A stretch of DNA of 64,000 nucleotides. Source: Phlebotomus papatasi. Its lineage: Eukaryota; Arthropoda; Insecta; Diptera; Psychodidae. Below are positions 12,551 to 23,860 of this stretch, one piece after another (within the stretch, counting starts at the first letter, position 1; every line of letters begins with the position of its first letter). Where the stretch lies: assembly GCF_024763615.1 (NCBI RefSeq), contig NC_077223.1, forward strand, positions 36,890,627-36,954,626. Direction: 5' to 3'. The notes beneath the pieces are model-generated. The model made no database searches. It was given only the letters and a program-made list of their open reading frames with translations, and had not been told where the DNA came from. The translations under genes were made by a program, and so were the position numbers.

Positions 12551-12766
12551 TACTCATCTATATTTCAAATTTTATAATTTTTCATAAGAAAGTTAAGTTA
12601 ACCTGGCTTATCTGTAAAACTTAATAACCTGCTTATTAGAAATGTGCATTCATATTACAAACTCTGAGGCGATATACCTTTAAAGAGTGTCTTTTGACGT
12701 AATAGGAGATGAAATAATAGAAGGTGTGGATTTACCTTCCATCCAATCATTTAACTCGTAATTCAT
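11635..12766 (-). CDS. Three-exon frame for a 50-residue protein of unknown function (prediction)
   Basis: Exon 1 is 12736-12766 (ATG, MNYELNDWME, then a GTAAAT donor). Exon 2 is 11781-11824 (CATGAAGATT..., donor GTGAGT) and exon 3 is 11635-11712 (KIQKMVKNK... ending DETVNAD and TAA). Phases agree at both joins, and intron 2 is only 68 nt with a clean TTTACGCAG acceptor, typical for flies. The product is hydrophilic, with an acidic N-terminal half holding two cysteines and a basic middle; no signal peptide or membrane segment. I recognise no family. Exons 2 and 3 lie inside a pair of inverted terminal repeats (10666-12550) while exon 1 lies outside. A missed exon in the 911-nt first intron would change the product. 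Confidence 0.4.
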
Positions 12767-13466
12767 TTTCGTATACAAAATGAAAACGACACGCATCATT
12801 CCACCGATTCAATCGATGACCTGCGGAAGTTGCGTGTGGTAAAATGAAGATGAACTGACAAGAAATTCAAACGATGACCACCCACTTGTCAGCTTTTCCG
12901 GCTTTTCCACTCAAAATGTTCATCATTTTGCGTTTATTTTATCTTCCTTAAACATAACTATAAGATGATTGGAAAATTATGTTCTATAAGTGATTACGTC
13001 CTTTGTGGCACGAGGCGTAATTGTCACGTGTCTTCGTCACAAGAAACATCAAAATTGTGTAATAATAAATAGGCGTCACTAATTTTATTTTTGGTATCAC
13101 GCTGTTTTACGTGAAGTGAAATACGAAATGAGGATTAATTATGCAAATTCACTAATTTTGTTGTAATATATAGGTATTTTAAGATGTATATTTTCTGCTA
13201 CTGAACTGCTACTGAATTCATTATAGGGTGAATGCACCTTTTTTTAATCTCACCCTACTTATATCTGTGCAATAAAATAGTTAATTTTATTCATTATTTA
13301 TATCACGCAGAGTTCAAGCGAAATGAGAAAATTTGTATGATATAGATTAAATTTACTCTAAGTTCAGTTGATTTAAGTTTAAAATTTATAGAACAATATG
13401 TACTAAATTTTAGGATATTGAGGATGACTTCATAAATCGTGTCACTTCTGTAGAATTATGATAAGT

Positions 13467-13895
13467 CTTTTATGCAATGCCTATACTCTAGCTTCGAAAA
13501 CTTCACACATATTTTTCCATATTCTTTTAATGAATAAGAGCTAGGGTAAAGTGGTACAAGTTGAACAGTGCTTTTTTTCTTTATAAATTTAGTACTTCTT
13601 TTTTATTTGTATATTTTTAATGCTTAAGTTTTATAATTTGGTTCCTTGTGCTTAAAAACAAATTTTGTACTGTATTTATCAAGAAAAAAAAGCCATGTCC
13701 AACTTGTACCGGCGAATTGTCCAACTTGTAACACTATGCTCAACTTATATCACTTTACCCTACTGGCAATATATTTTAATAGTCTTAAGTCATATATTTC
13801 CTAAAAAAAATAAGTCAGATTCATTGAAGGAATATGGGAAAAATGTTAAGTGCTCAAAGCCGGAATATGTACGAAGCCTGAAAGACTCCACCTAC
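13467..13895. mobile_element. Palindromic element, family Q, split by a nested MITE
   Basis: The left arm (CTCTAGCTTCGAAAACTTC... CATATTCTTTTAATGAAT) and right arm (ATTCATTGAAGGAATATGGG... CAAAGCC... GAAGCCTGAAAG) are inverted copies. Other copies or single arms of this family are at 21566-21655, 24283-24335 and 26574-26783. The 217-bp hairpin 13544-13760 interrupts it. Confidence 0.65.
13544..13760. mobile_element. 217-bp TAGGG-class MITE nested in family Q
   Basis: The ends are GGGTAAAGTGGTACAAGTTG and the complement ATCACTTTACCC, with TA on both sides (13542-13543, 13761-13762). Three copies of a CAACTTGT/ACAAGTTG motif lie near the ends, as expected of transposase-binding repeats. Confidence 0.75.
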
Positions 13896-14330
13896 CCTCT
13901 AATGCTGCTTAATCTTTTAAGGATCAGTGGGTCTCCGATATCTCAAAAAAATTCTGACTATTTTTAGAGCACAAAATGTCCTCCTATAGCAAAAGAATGG
14001 GTTTGTTTTTGGGTCACAGGCGAGGGATCAAAATTCGAAAAATTGAGTTACCCATATGTCTGAATTAATTAACATTTTGGTTTTAAAAATTTGTCATTAA
14101 TGACGCTACCATTCCTTAAACACTCAACGTTTTATTTTCAAAATTATTATCGTAACTTGATTAAATTTTTCAGTAGCTCAGGCTGTCATGTTTCCGTTGA
14201 AAAGTGTCCCTATGTTTTGATAGAACAGGAAATATAATGTCTTCACTACACCTTTCAGCTCGGTATAATTTCATGAAGTCAAAATTCGTGTCCCTTTTTA
14301 TTAAACTAAATTTAATTTGTTTTGATGTTT

Positions 14331-14354
14331 AAAAGAAGAAGAAGAAGAAGAAGA
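14331..14354. repeat. (GAA)n microsatellite
   Basis: Seven to eight uninterrupted GAA units. Sequence from 13896 to 14330 shows no other feature. Confidence 0.9.
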
Positions 14355-14618
14355 GTGCAAAAAACTAGAAGAATTTTGACTTTAAGAAATTTTCTTGAGC
14401 TAAAAAGTGTGCCGGAGCCAGAGGCATGACATTTCCTATGTTTCCCATATGTATCTTGCGAGCCGAAAAAAACTTTTGGGTTTATTAGCTGTTTTCTGTC
14501 AGTGTAGAATGAATTAGCAAAAAATAAAAATATAAAATAAAAGCCAAGTTAATATTGAATAGGCAACCGAAAACGACAAATTGGCAACCTACGTAGTTTT
14601 GGAGATATCTTGTGAAAT

Positions 14619-14861
14619 GTGTACGAAAACAGGGAAAAATTTAAGCTAAAATCGATCTCATTTTTCAGAGCTAATGTAACCCCCCTGGCCGGAGCCATAA
14701 GGAAAGGAATCAAGATTTTATTTGATGATCTCGGTTACAAATGCAAAGTCTCACTAAATAGTACTCGTAAACTGTCTGCAGCATTTGAAAAACTGCGTAG
14801 AATGGTAGAATCAACAGTAGAATTTTGTAATATTTTAGAAACCGATTTCTGTAACATATAA
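14619..14861 (+). pseudogene. Isolated open frame, possible retroelement remnant
   Basis: The 80-codon frame contains a good internal acceptor (ATTTTTCAG at 14660-14668), after which it reads ANVTPLAGAIRKGIKILFDD and ends VEFCNILETDFCNI. Its codon pattern is better than that of its surroundings and it sits 350 bp upstream of a hammerhead-like motif, so it may be the end of a decayed retroelement frame. I do not recognise the domain; chance is possible. Confidence 0.2.
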
Positions 14862-15186
14862 CGTCAAATATTTTGAGTCTTGGTGGCTTCCGGAGTCTCT
14901 TGACCCCCTTGACCGAATTTGATTATCTACTAAAGTACAAAAAAAGTCCATGAAAAATAATTACAACTTTCTAGGATCAACTTGCTAGGGTTTAGCAACT
15001 CCAGTTCCCACAAAAAGAAAGCCACATTAGAGCACCAAAGAAGAAAGAAAGAAAAGTGTTTTAGCCAAAGAAATTATTTATTGTAGAAATTGTTGAAAGT
15101 TTTTTGTTAATTGCTGTAAAGTTATCTAAAAGTGTTTAAACTTAGTTATCTATGTACCAAGGAAAGACATCATCCTTGTCCCCCCA

Positions 15187-15345
15187 TCGAAACGAAGACC
15201 CAGAAAAAGACTAACATTTTCGACCGCTGAAGAAGGTGCCTGGAGCATCGAAAGCTCTGGGAAGAAAAGAAATTTTTATTCTGGGCTGAACCTCCTCCCA
15301 TCCGGCGATCACCGGATTTGTTCATTGATTTAACTTTATAGGCCC
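15187..15345 (+). repeat. Retroelement fragment with hammerhead-like core
   Basis: The core CTGAAGA (15227-15233) is followed by a stem GGTGC/GCATC (15235-15239 with 15245-15249), then GAAA (15250-15253), GCTC and TGG. The same order of elements recurs at 39038-39073, and downstream both copies carry a CGGATTT-containing stretch, so they belong to one family. Penelope-like elements are known to carry minimal hammerhead motifs, which suggests the assignment; the reverse transcriptase itself is not seen here. Confidence 0.45.
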
Positions 15346-15416
15346 TACGCTAGGACGATAAATTCACAAAAGACTTTCGATAACACATAACATCCAAAAA
15401 TGTCAATTCCTGTTTA

Positions 15417-15496
15417 AGGCTCTCTAATTATTTGACGAATAATTTTCGTCAAAAAAGCAATTTTTGACGAAAATTACTCCCAATGTGTACAGGCCT
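15417..15496. mobile_element. Deleted family M MITE, copy 3 (80 bp)
   Basis: The right arm is intact (GACGAAAATTACTCCCAATG then TGTACAGGCCT). The left arm begins AGGCTCTCTAA after TA and has lost much of its length. Confidence 0.65.
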
Positions 15497-15980
15497 CAAA
15501 CGATTTTGATTATTTTTTGACATATTAATTTTTTGACATTGTGATTTATATTTCGTTTGGGTTACTACTCGCTCAGTTTATTCTTTAGTCAACCATAATT
15601 ATCTCGACTCCTACGTAACTCATAAGGTCATGTATTTTGATAAACCGATAAAGGATATTTCAAACCTACATTTCAGCAACATATAATTTATTCAATCCTT
15701 TTCGGTCTTAGATTTTTTATTTAAAGACCAAATCAATAAACAATAATAATACAATAATTAACAATTAACAAAAATTTGCAATAAACTGATATCAAATTTT
15801 CAAAACCATAAATTTTATTTTAAAAAATTAGTATGATGTTTTACATAAGTGACACCCTTATCGTTTGGTTTCTATAAGACACTCATGAGCGATAGAGACA
15901 ATCAAAAATTTAATTTGAAATTTTAATCACGATAAATGCTATTAATAATGTTAAAACCTTGACATATTGGCGCAGTTTCT

Positions 15981-18900
15981 TTATTGGTTTTTTTTACGCA
16001 CTTTAACGCGCCATTTCCTGCAATGTGACAGAGTTATTTTGCGGCTTCGTACAAGTAAATGTAAAGAAGTAGAAAAGTGAGACAGTAAACATTGAGTGCA
16101 AATCTGCTAAGATGAGTGTTAAGTAGTTCTGAATTGTTGACCATTTTAACTTGATTAACCCACATTTCTCAATTTTGTATTTCATATTCTAGGTTTATTC
16201 GTACAAAACAAACTATGACGATTGCTTCCTTTTGCGTTGTAAAATTTTAACACAAAGACTTTTTAGTGGTAGAAATATTGAGCGTTTAATTTGTTTATCA
16301 CTGAAGAGTTATCTTCGTTGGAACGATTATGAAAATAGTATTTGAGAGACAAACAAAATAAAACCCATCAATTTGAATAGCAAAAAAAATGTCAAGAAGC
16401 ACTAAATTGTTTTATTATCATCCCTTTCTATTGGAATCTTAAGGTGGTAATTTAGAAAGTTCCACCACTTTTCTTGTTTGATCGTTCTACATTAGCTAAA
16501 AATAGTCATGGAAAATGGCATAGAATGCGAAACGCGTAGAAAACTCACCGTCCTATACCCATGGGCATATTGACGAGGGTTGGCAATGGATGGAGGAGGT
16601 GATTCACCTCCTGGCAGATATCAATAACCTCGTTGTCTGGGATGTGATATGTTAAAGTTAATTATTTTGTTATGGCGAGTTTCACTCATCATCGTTGTCA
16701 TTTCTGATGAGATTTGCTCCCTCTTATCATAGAAAGGGTATGGTGTTGGGTGTTTGTGTCACGTAATAATTAAGTTCGTACCATGACGGGACGATTTTCA
16801 TATTAATATCTCATATAGTTAAGCTCAGATGGGGGAATTACAACGCTAAAGTGAATAATCCTTTTCCGATAATCCCAGCGTAATTGAAAATAAAATGCAA
16901 ATATATGTTATAAAAATATGTGATATAATATCAATTTTATTGTATTTAAGAGTTTCGAAAAATCAATTTGGGTTAAATGTGTTTAACTGTGTGAAATTTC
17001 TTGTTTTTTTTTTTTAATTTACGAATTTATGATAAAGAAAATTGGAATGATATCAAAGAGTAAAAGCATTCCTTAATTTTACTGCTTTAGTTATGGCCAC
17101 CATTAAAATAAATAATAACAAATAAATAAGGATTTCCTTTATTGCAATAAACATTTAATTTATTTAAAGTTCTTAGTATAAATACAGGGTGTGGAGGACG
17201 TACCTTTAATTAAAATAAAACACGAAGGTTTAGAACCCCTGCCCTGGCTATGGCTTCTTCCTCCTCGTGAATTACCTTAAAATAAAATATCACTCCTATG
17301 AAAACTCCTGCAAGTCAAATGGACTCACTTTCCCTTGTTGGTTACCTTTAAAATGATAAAATAGCAATTACAATCCGTCGCGAACGACCGGATAAACGCC
17401 ACAGGATCCAGATGCTGACCACCGCTCCAGAGAAAAACTTTTTATTAAACAAACTAAATTTATTTTCACCAATTCTCAAAAATTCTCCTGAACACGCTGT
17501 TCTTCACTCCTTCTTCTTTTTTGACAAATTTTCTCAAGACTTTATTTTTCAAATTTTCCACTAGGGGGCAACTTCTCCAACTTTCCAGTCACCCCTTCAA
17601 CCAAAGTGCCGTGGATCTTTCCGCGGAATAGTCGACACAGGGAGAGGGCACTAGAGTTAGAAAAAAGGGTAAAAAAAATAAATGTTCGAACAGAAGGAAT
17701 GAAATAATAAAACTCATTATTTTAGGTTTGGAATTAAGTATTTAAAAGTGCATTGTGTATGATTTTAGGATTTTATCACTTCTCTTTAGACTGTTGTAAA
17801 TTGGTACGTGCCACAAGTTATAATATTTCTTGGTAAATTACATATTATTTATAATTTACATTCATAAAGCAACAATTTTAACACTCTAAAACTCTTTTGA
17901 ATAATATAAAACTTATTTAAAAGTTATATTATAATATCGTCGGATCAGAATATAAAACGAATAAGTCGCGAATGGCTAACCACAAAAGAGCGATTTCAAG
18001 ATTAGATTTTGCATGCTGAGGATAGAATTTTTAAGATTTGAAATCCACATAAGTTTGGGAATACTTAACTTTCTGGTATAATATTGCCAGAGACGGTAAG
18101 GGATATCAAGGAGTACCCAAGAAGCGAAAAAACCGAATTTTTCAAAGAAGAAAGACTTATTTGATTTATATTCTGAGAAGTCGATACATTGTTTGTCGCG
18201 CAAAATTTAAAAATTATTATTAATTAACATTTGATTAAATACTTTTTTATCTGTTACTTGCAACAATTCATAACATACTTCAAATGATTTTATATGTGTA
18301 TTTCTTTAAATCAGCTCCCCAAATTCTAAGACAATTTTACTAAAACAATAAATCAACATTGAAAGGCTAGTGACAAAGATTTATAATTTTAAAGTGTCAG
18401 ATTTAGTAACCTTTAAGCTAAAGCGAATCAAATGTCACAAAAAAAACAAATTTTAAATAGAGAAATAAAAATTTCTTAAAATATTATATGTATGTTATAT
18501 TCTGAAGGTGGAGTCTTAAATTATTTTAATTTTTTTCTTTTAAAATGATTTTGAAACTAAATTTTTAAATCGAAATTTAAAATATCTTAAATAGTCAAAA
18601 TTTTGAATTTGTAAATTATAGAGCATCATTAAAATTCCTAGAATTTAGATAAGTATTTAAAATTTTACCTCATCCACTTTTGAACCTTTTTTAACTAAAT
18701 ACTGAAAAGTAAAAGATGTTATTAGGTGAGATTCTTAACAATCTCACCTACTATAATCCTAACAAAATTTCATGTCGTCCGATCGACCTCAAATTTGGCC
18801 AAAATGTGTTTCAGCACTTCCTGATCACGAATATATATGTGGCTAATTTACGTTCCCGGCCGGCCGGCCGGCCGGCCGGCCGCTCTTTGGAGCTTAATAG

Positions 18901-21900
18901 CTCCTAAACTAAAAAAGATATCGACTTGCGGTTTTCGGCAAAGGTTATATATCGGGTGAAAATTGCAACTTGGTGCATAGACCCCCCACCCCCCACCCCT
19001 CCTTCCGCCATTTTGAAGACCCCCCTTTTTTTGTTTTCTCAATAGCTCCGCCCCTATGGCATTCAGCGGACTCAAATTTTAGTATGTTATAGCTGGGCCT
19101 TAGAGCTTTCCATCAATACCAAACTTAAGGTCCCCCGACCCCCCTGACCCCAGCTATAAGGGTCCAAAAAAAATTTCTTAAAATGGCCATAACTCCGGTT
19201 CTAATTGTCAGAATTTAAAAAGTGAGGGCTTTTTGGAAAGCTCTCGTGAAATGCCACTTCCCCTTCTAACATCGCAAGTTCATAAAACCACCGCTAGGGG
19301 CGCTTTTTTTAAAAAGAAAATTTTTAAATCTTAAAAGTTAAATAACTCAAAAATTCCATTGTGCATCGGGCTGAAAATTTAGTATGTTGTAGCCGTTGAT
19401 TATACCTATCAAACAAAAAAAACCTTAAGTCGATCCATAACCCCTGACCCGAGCTATAAGGGGTCAAAGTTCGAACATTGACCGGCCTCTATCTCCGGTT
19501 CTAATTAACATAGCGACCTAAATTTTACCTTTTTGGTTTCGTCTCGATGAGCACTTTCAGATGGAAGTTCAAAAAGTCACCACAGGTGGCGCTGTGATAG
19601 CGTCAAAATTCATCGAAATTCAAAGTCACTTTTCTCAAAAACGGCATTGTGCAAGTTAATGAAATTTTAGTATGTTGTAGTCCAGTCTAGGGCGTTTCCA
19701 AAATGGTGCGTATGCGCGCTGTGGTTTCAATAGAACCGGAGATATGAGGGGTCAAAGTTCACGAAATTCAAAAAATCATATCTCCGGTTCTATGTGACCG
19801 ATTTTGATGAGTGAGGGCTTAAACGAAAGATCTCACCAAATGCTACAACTTTCTAGAATATTTGAACTTCGTGGGACCAACACCAGGGGCGCCACAGTCG
19901 AAAAACCAATTTCAATATCACATAACCTCAATTATCTCGACTGTCGCTAAACCGATTTTGATGATTACTTCGACACAATTGTAGAACACATTTGTCTCTA
20001 CATTTCGCCCATACATCATTTTCCGCTCAGACTACGCTATCACTCCGATTTTGCCGTTTAAGTGTGAAAAAAATGATTTTTCCAATAATAACGCTTTGAA
20101 ATCACTCAGATGCCAATTTAACTGCCTCTACTCCACCAAGACACTTAAAATAGGGTTTTAAATGGAAAGTCCCACAAAATACAACAATTCTTTCATATAG
20201 TTGAAGTTCAACAAATGACTACTTGGGGCACTCTGGATGAAAAAACGAGTTAAGAAACAAAAAACCTCGCTTATCTTGGCTTCTGAGTAATCGATGAGAT
20301 CATGTTCTATGGGAAAATTATAGAGAACATTCTGGTCTACATTTCACCCATATAACACTTTTCTGTCAGTTCATCCAAATCCTTGACATTTTGGTTCAAA
20401 TACAAAACTTGTATAATTTCACGAATTTGGTTCAAGATAACTGAATGGCGTCTCCCTACTTCAGCATCAAATCGAATTTGCATGCACTCCGAGTTAGCTC
20501 ACGTTAAGAATCTCACCTACATAAGCCGGTTAGGATTATCTGTCCCTTTTAGCTCTATTCAAAAGATAAAGGCAATGCAAAGCACTAATAAATCGTAGTG
20601 AATTAAGTATTTAAAGGTGACGTTATGTAATTAGAAAGGATGAAATGCATATTTGAAAAGGACGGAAAGCTGGATGTAGGTTTATGAAAATTGTTTATGA
20701 GTTGTAAAAAATAACAATGGCCTATACGACCAGTGATCCAGGATTTTCTGCCGTCTTGCCCAGTTAGGTTGGTTGTGAAGTCGGCGGCAGCCGTAGATGG
20801 ATTAAGAGAAAATAAAATCTATTTCTGGTAGGGGCAAGTAGGGCACTTTGGAATTGGGGTACCTTTGAAATTAACCTTTTTCTTCTATTTTTTAAAAGGA
20901 ATTGAGGCTTATAACAGTGTAATTTAGCATCACAATTGGTTTATGAAGGCAAATAATATCACGGTAAAGTTCAGTTCCATTTAAAAATTAGAGAAAAAAG
21001 CCTAATTTTAAAGGTCCCCCCACTAATTCCTCCTCTCTATATTCTTACTGTTTTTACAATCATTCTATACCAAATTACTATACAATTTATAAAATGTATT
21101 TTCAGATAATCCAAATTTGATTTTTAATTTTAACGATTTTATGTATATTCTGTTGTGATTTTCCATTAAATTAGACAAATAAAGACACAGATTCACACCG
21201 GAAATATTTCTGGACGTTTTTCTTTCTTTTAACTTCTTGTAACTCGCCATTTTAATCTAAATTATAAATTAACAAAAAGTACAATATTTATCTTTACTTT
21301 TATATGCATATATTGACCACTGAAAACTTTAGAATTGTGCAAACTGACTAAAATAACTTCATAATATAACTGGTTTTAGGATGTTGATTGCAACGTGTTT
21401 GACTATTTTGAGCCTTTTTTTTAAATTTGTAAAGAAACTTTTGGCCGAAGAAAATATTCAACTTTTGAAAAAGAATTATTTTTGATATGAAATTTTTTTC
21501 TGAAATACATAAATAACATCTCAAACATTGCTTTGTCAAGAAACTTTTGGCCGATACTGTATATTGCTATTAGGTCGTATTCATTAAAGGAATACGGGAA
21601 AAAATAAAGTTTTCGAAGCTAGAGTGCATGCGAAGCCTCAAAGCCTTCCCCTACGGATATTTCGAGGTATCAAAGAATCGAAAGAATAACATATATTATA
21701 TAACAAATTGTTCTCTCTCTCTCTATGGGATTTAAGCAATAAAAAGTAAGTCAATCTATTCAATATAACTAGATTCGGAATAAAAGTATTTTTATAGCTA
21801 TATTTTGCCTACATTGGCGCTCGATGTATTACATTGCCAGTTTAGTAAAATTTAAAGCTTCATTTTATTTAACTCCTAAATTCATGTCCCTCCTATTAAT

Positions 21901-22402
21901 ATACTGTCGTAATTTAATTCAATCTCAATCAATTTGCATCATTCTACATGATGTTTTTGTCCTACTTTCTTTCACATGGCTGAAATTTCAAATTTTCCAT
22001 GAGCAACAAACGGGGTAGACAGAATAGGAAATGGAGTGAGAAAAAGAAGTTGCTCAAGTGTCATTAAAGCTATTAAGAGAAATAAACCAAGTTAAGGCTA
22101 ATATAGTGTTTTTAATAGGATAAATTGCTGGCATATGGCTTAAAACATAGTATTACATTTTATTGTGATAATTTGCATAAAAATCAATTGAGAGTTTAAG
22201 CATAAGGACTTTCTCATTTAAACTCTGGTGAATACAGCATAAATGGGTGTCTGAAAAGATTGAAAATGCACCGAGTTCTCCATCGTCTACAACTTTATGA
22301 TTGGGATCTATTCTGAGCTTAAATAGGTCACCGGGCCAGAACATTTTGAGCTCTAAAATATGCTCTCCCGAATAAACGTTGGGAGTTCTTCCGGTTGCAA
22401 CA
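15981..22402 (-). CDS. Three-exon 3' part of an unidentified - strand gene (prediction)
   Basis: Exon 22272-22402 follows a TTATTTAG acceptor and reads VATGRTPNVYSGEHILEL then KMFWPGDLFKLRIDPN, ending at a weaker donor (CTCG then GTGCAT) in phase 1. Exon 16549-16636 has a good acceptor and a GTGAGT donor, starts in the matching phase, and reads NEVIDICQEVNHLLHPLPTL with end VNMPMGIG. A last exon at 15981-16017 (acceptor CATTGCAG) adds RKWRVKVRKKNQ and a TAA that overlaps an AATAAA. The pieces are more GC-rich and codon-like than their surroundings. The 5.6-kb intron between the first two holds a candidate LTR and a 1.8-kb transposon. The frame also runs on unspliced from 22271 to a stop at 22153, so the first donor may be wrong. 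No family recognised. Confidence 0.33.
16590..16613. other. Perfect inverted repeat inside a predicted exon
   Basis: AGGAGGTGATTCACCTCCT is palindromic with a one-base centre. It falls inside the predicted - strand exon 16549-16636 and is explained as coding sequence (CQEVNHLL), although a hairpin is possible. Confidence 0.4.
17190..17639. mobile_element. Candidate solo LTR
   Basis: A 450-bp block, more GC-rich than its surroundings, begins TGTGGAGGACG and ends GTCGACACA, so the ends form the TG...CA typical of LTRs. It is flanked by GGG on both sides (17187-17189 and 17640-17642), and holds AATAAA-like signals near 17214. No internal retrotransposon sequence or second copy is present. A longer target duplication is not visible, so the call is tentative. 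Confidence 0.35.
18725..20517. mobile_element. 1.8-kb TA-flanked element with internal satellite-like repeats
   Basis: The ends are GGTGAGATTCTTAAC at 18725 and the exact complement ending at 20517, with TA at 18723-18724 and 20518-20519. The left end is followed at once by its own complement (AATCTCACC), making a 24-nt hairpin. The interior is composed of diverged monomers: TTTTAGTATGTTGTAG occurs near 19077, 19378 and 19664, and CTCCGGTTCTA near 19193, 19493 and 19783, a period of about 290-300 bp. A (GGCC)n run lies at 18856-18882. No open frame for a transposase is visible. Confidence 0.7.
20763..20828 (+). mobile_element. 3' end of a retroposon, family T, copy 1
   Basis: The block GGTTGTGAAGTCGGCGGCAG then CCGTAGATGG recurs at 44466 and, in diverged form, at 40806. 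Here it ends in an A-rich tail (AATAAAATCTATTTC). Copies that share the 3' end and differ in tail are typical of target-primed retroposons. Confidence 0.6.
20831..21036. mobile_element. TAGGGG-class MITE with diverged arms
   Basis: Starts GGGGCAAGTAGGGCAC after TA, then GGGGTACCTTTGAAATT. The right arm (TTTTAAAGGTCCCCCCACTA) is its diverged complement. The closest relative is the intact hairpin at 24384-24600. Confidence 0.6.
21037..22150. other. AT-rich DNA with one family Q arm
   Basis: A single arm of the family Q palindrome lies at 21566-21655 (ATTCATTAAAGGAATACGGG ... GAAGCCTCAAAGCC). The phrase AAACTTTTGGCCGA occurs twice, at 21436 and 21541. No gene was seen. Confidence 0.5.
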
Positions 22403-23860
22403 CTAAATAATATAAAAAGAACTCATAATGCACTCTATGTGGGTGGAAGCATAAGACATTTTTTTTATAGTTTCTCAATTGTGAAATTTCCACACGGAAA
22501 ATTTCGTAGAAAAAGAATATGTTTATTTTTCTAGGAGACAGAACCGTTCCTGTTATATATTTCGTAAACTATACTAATCTATAAGTTCGAAAAGTATAAA
22601 AAGATATGATTCTCAAGAAAATTTCTTATAGAATTAGTAGATGAGTGTTTTCTCTGAATCACAACTTTCAGAGAAAATTATTTCTTCTTATGAACGATGC
22701 AAGAAGAAAGTGGTTATCTATGTGTCGTTATATATTTTTAAATAATACCCATTTTACCAATACATAATGTAATGAAATATTCTGTCTTCATCTAAACTTC
22801 TTATTATATATTTCCTTTGTTCGAAATTCTCTTTTCTCCGAAACACATCACTATTTATAAGTTAGGTAATCTAATAACAAGTTGGAGGAATATTTTACTT
22901 CTTAGAAAATATTATTAATATTTAGGAACTGAAAGATATTTTTATACTTTTAAACAATATCAAGGAAAGCAAAGACAATGGCTGGGGGGGTAACATATTC
23001 CATACTTTATTGTTGTCAATTCAAAAATATTTTTTTTTTATAATAAAGTTTCCGTCATTTGTACAAAATGATTTAGAAGTTTTTTAATATTCCCTTACAT
23101 AATTCTCTTTTTTGTAAATTCACATTCAACTATTCATTTTTTAACTTGATAATCCTGTTCGAAACAGTAAGTAGAATGTTATATGCTTTCAGATTCTTTT
23201 TTGTGCAACGTGAATCATAAAAGTACTTTTTTCATTATGTGTATGAATAAACAGAATTTTGTCTGGATAAAAACCCTCAAAGGACTAGCGGGTATTCCCT
23301 CCGTAAAAGAATATTTTAAAATATTTAAAAACCGAATTTTTTTTTTAATTTTGACATATCAAAATATATGTAATAATGTCTTATTAATAAGTTAATGCAA
23401 AATACTAAATTTGACTCTCAATCCTTAGTTAAACATAATAAACTTCACAAAAACTAAACAAATTGGAAATTTTAAACTTTCTTAGATATGTAAAGATTTT
23501 TTAAACTTTAACTGCGATATATTCAAAAATAAGCCATTAAATAAAGCATCATTCGCTTTTACAAAGGGAATTTTTGATTTTAATAACAAATAATTTAATA
23601 TTATATCTTAGGACTGTCTTTAGAAGCAAGAGAGAGAACTCATTCAATTTCGTATTTTATGATATTAGGTCTTAAGACAAGATTTTCAATCACCTTGCAT
23701 CCTTAAATTTTACAATGTTTGAGTATGCGTTTCCCGTCGTCTTACCATTCCTACTTTTCAAATTTTATGAGCCAGTAAAAAAAATGAATAGTAAATACAA
23801 TAATAGTACATAATATTACAATAGTCATAGTTTGCTATAAATTAGCGGCATAGGGAAATA
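22403..23860. other. AT-rich DNA, nothing recognised
   Basis: No splice-framed exon or shared repeat was found. A short G run lies at 22984-22990. Confidence 0.4.

Noticed and set aside
18848..19075. Frame through the (GGCC)n run
   Set aside because: Low-complexity translation of a simple repeat inside a transposon.
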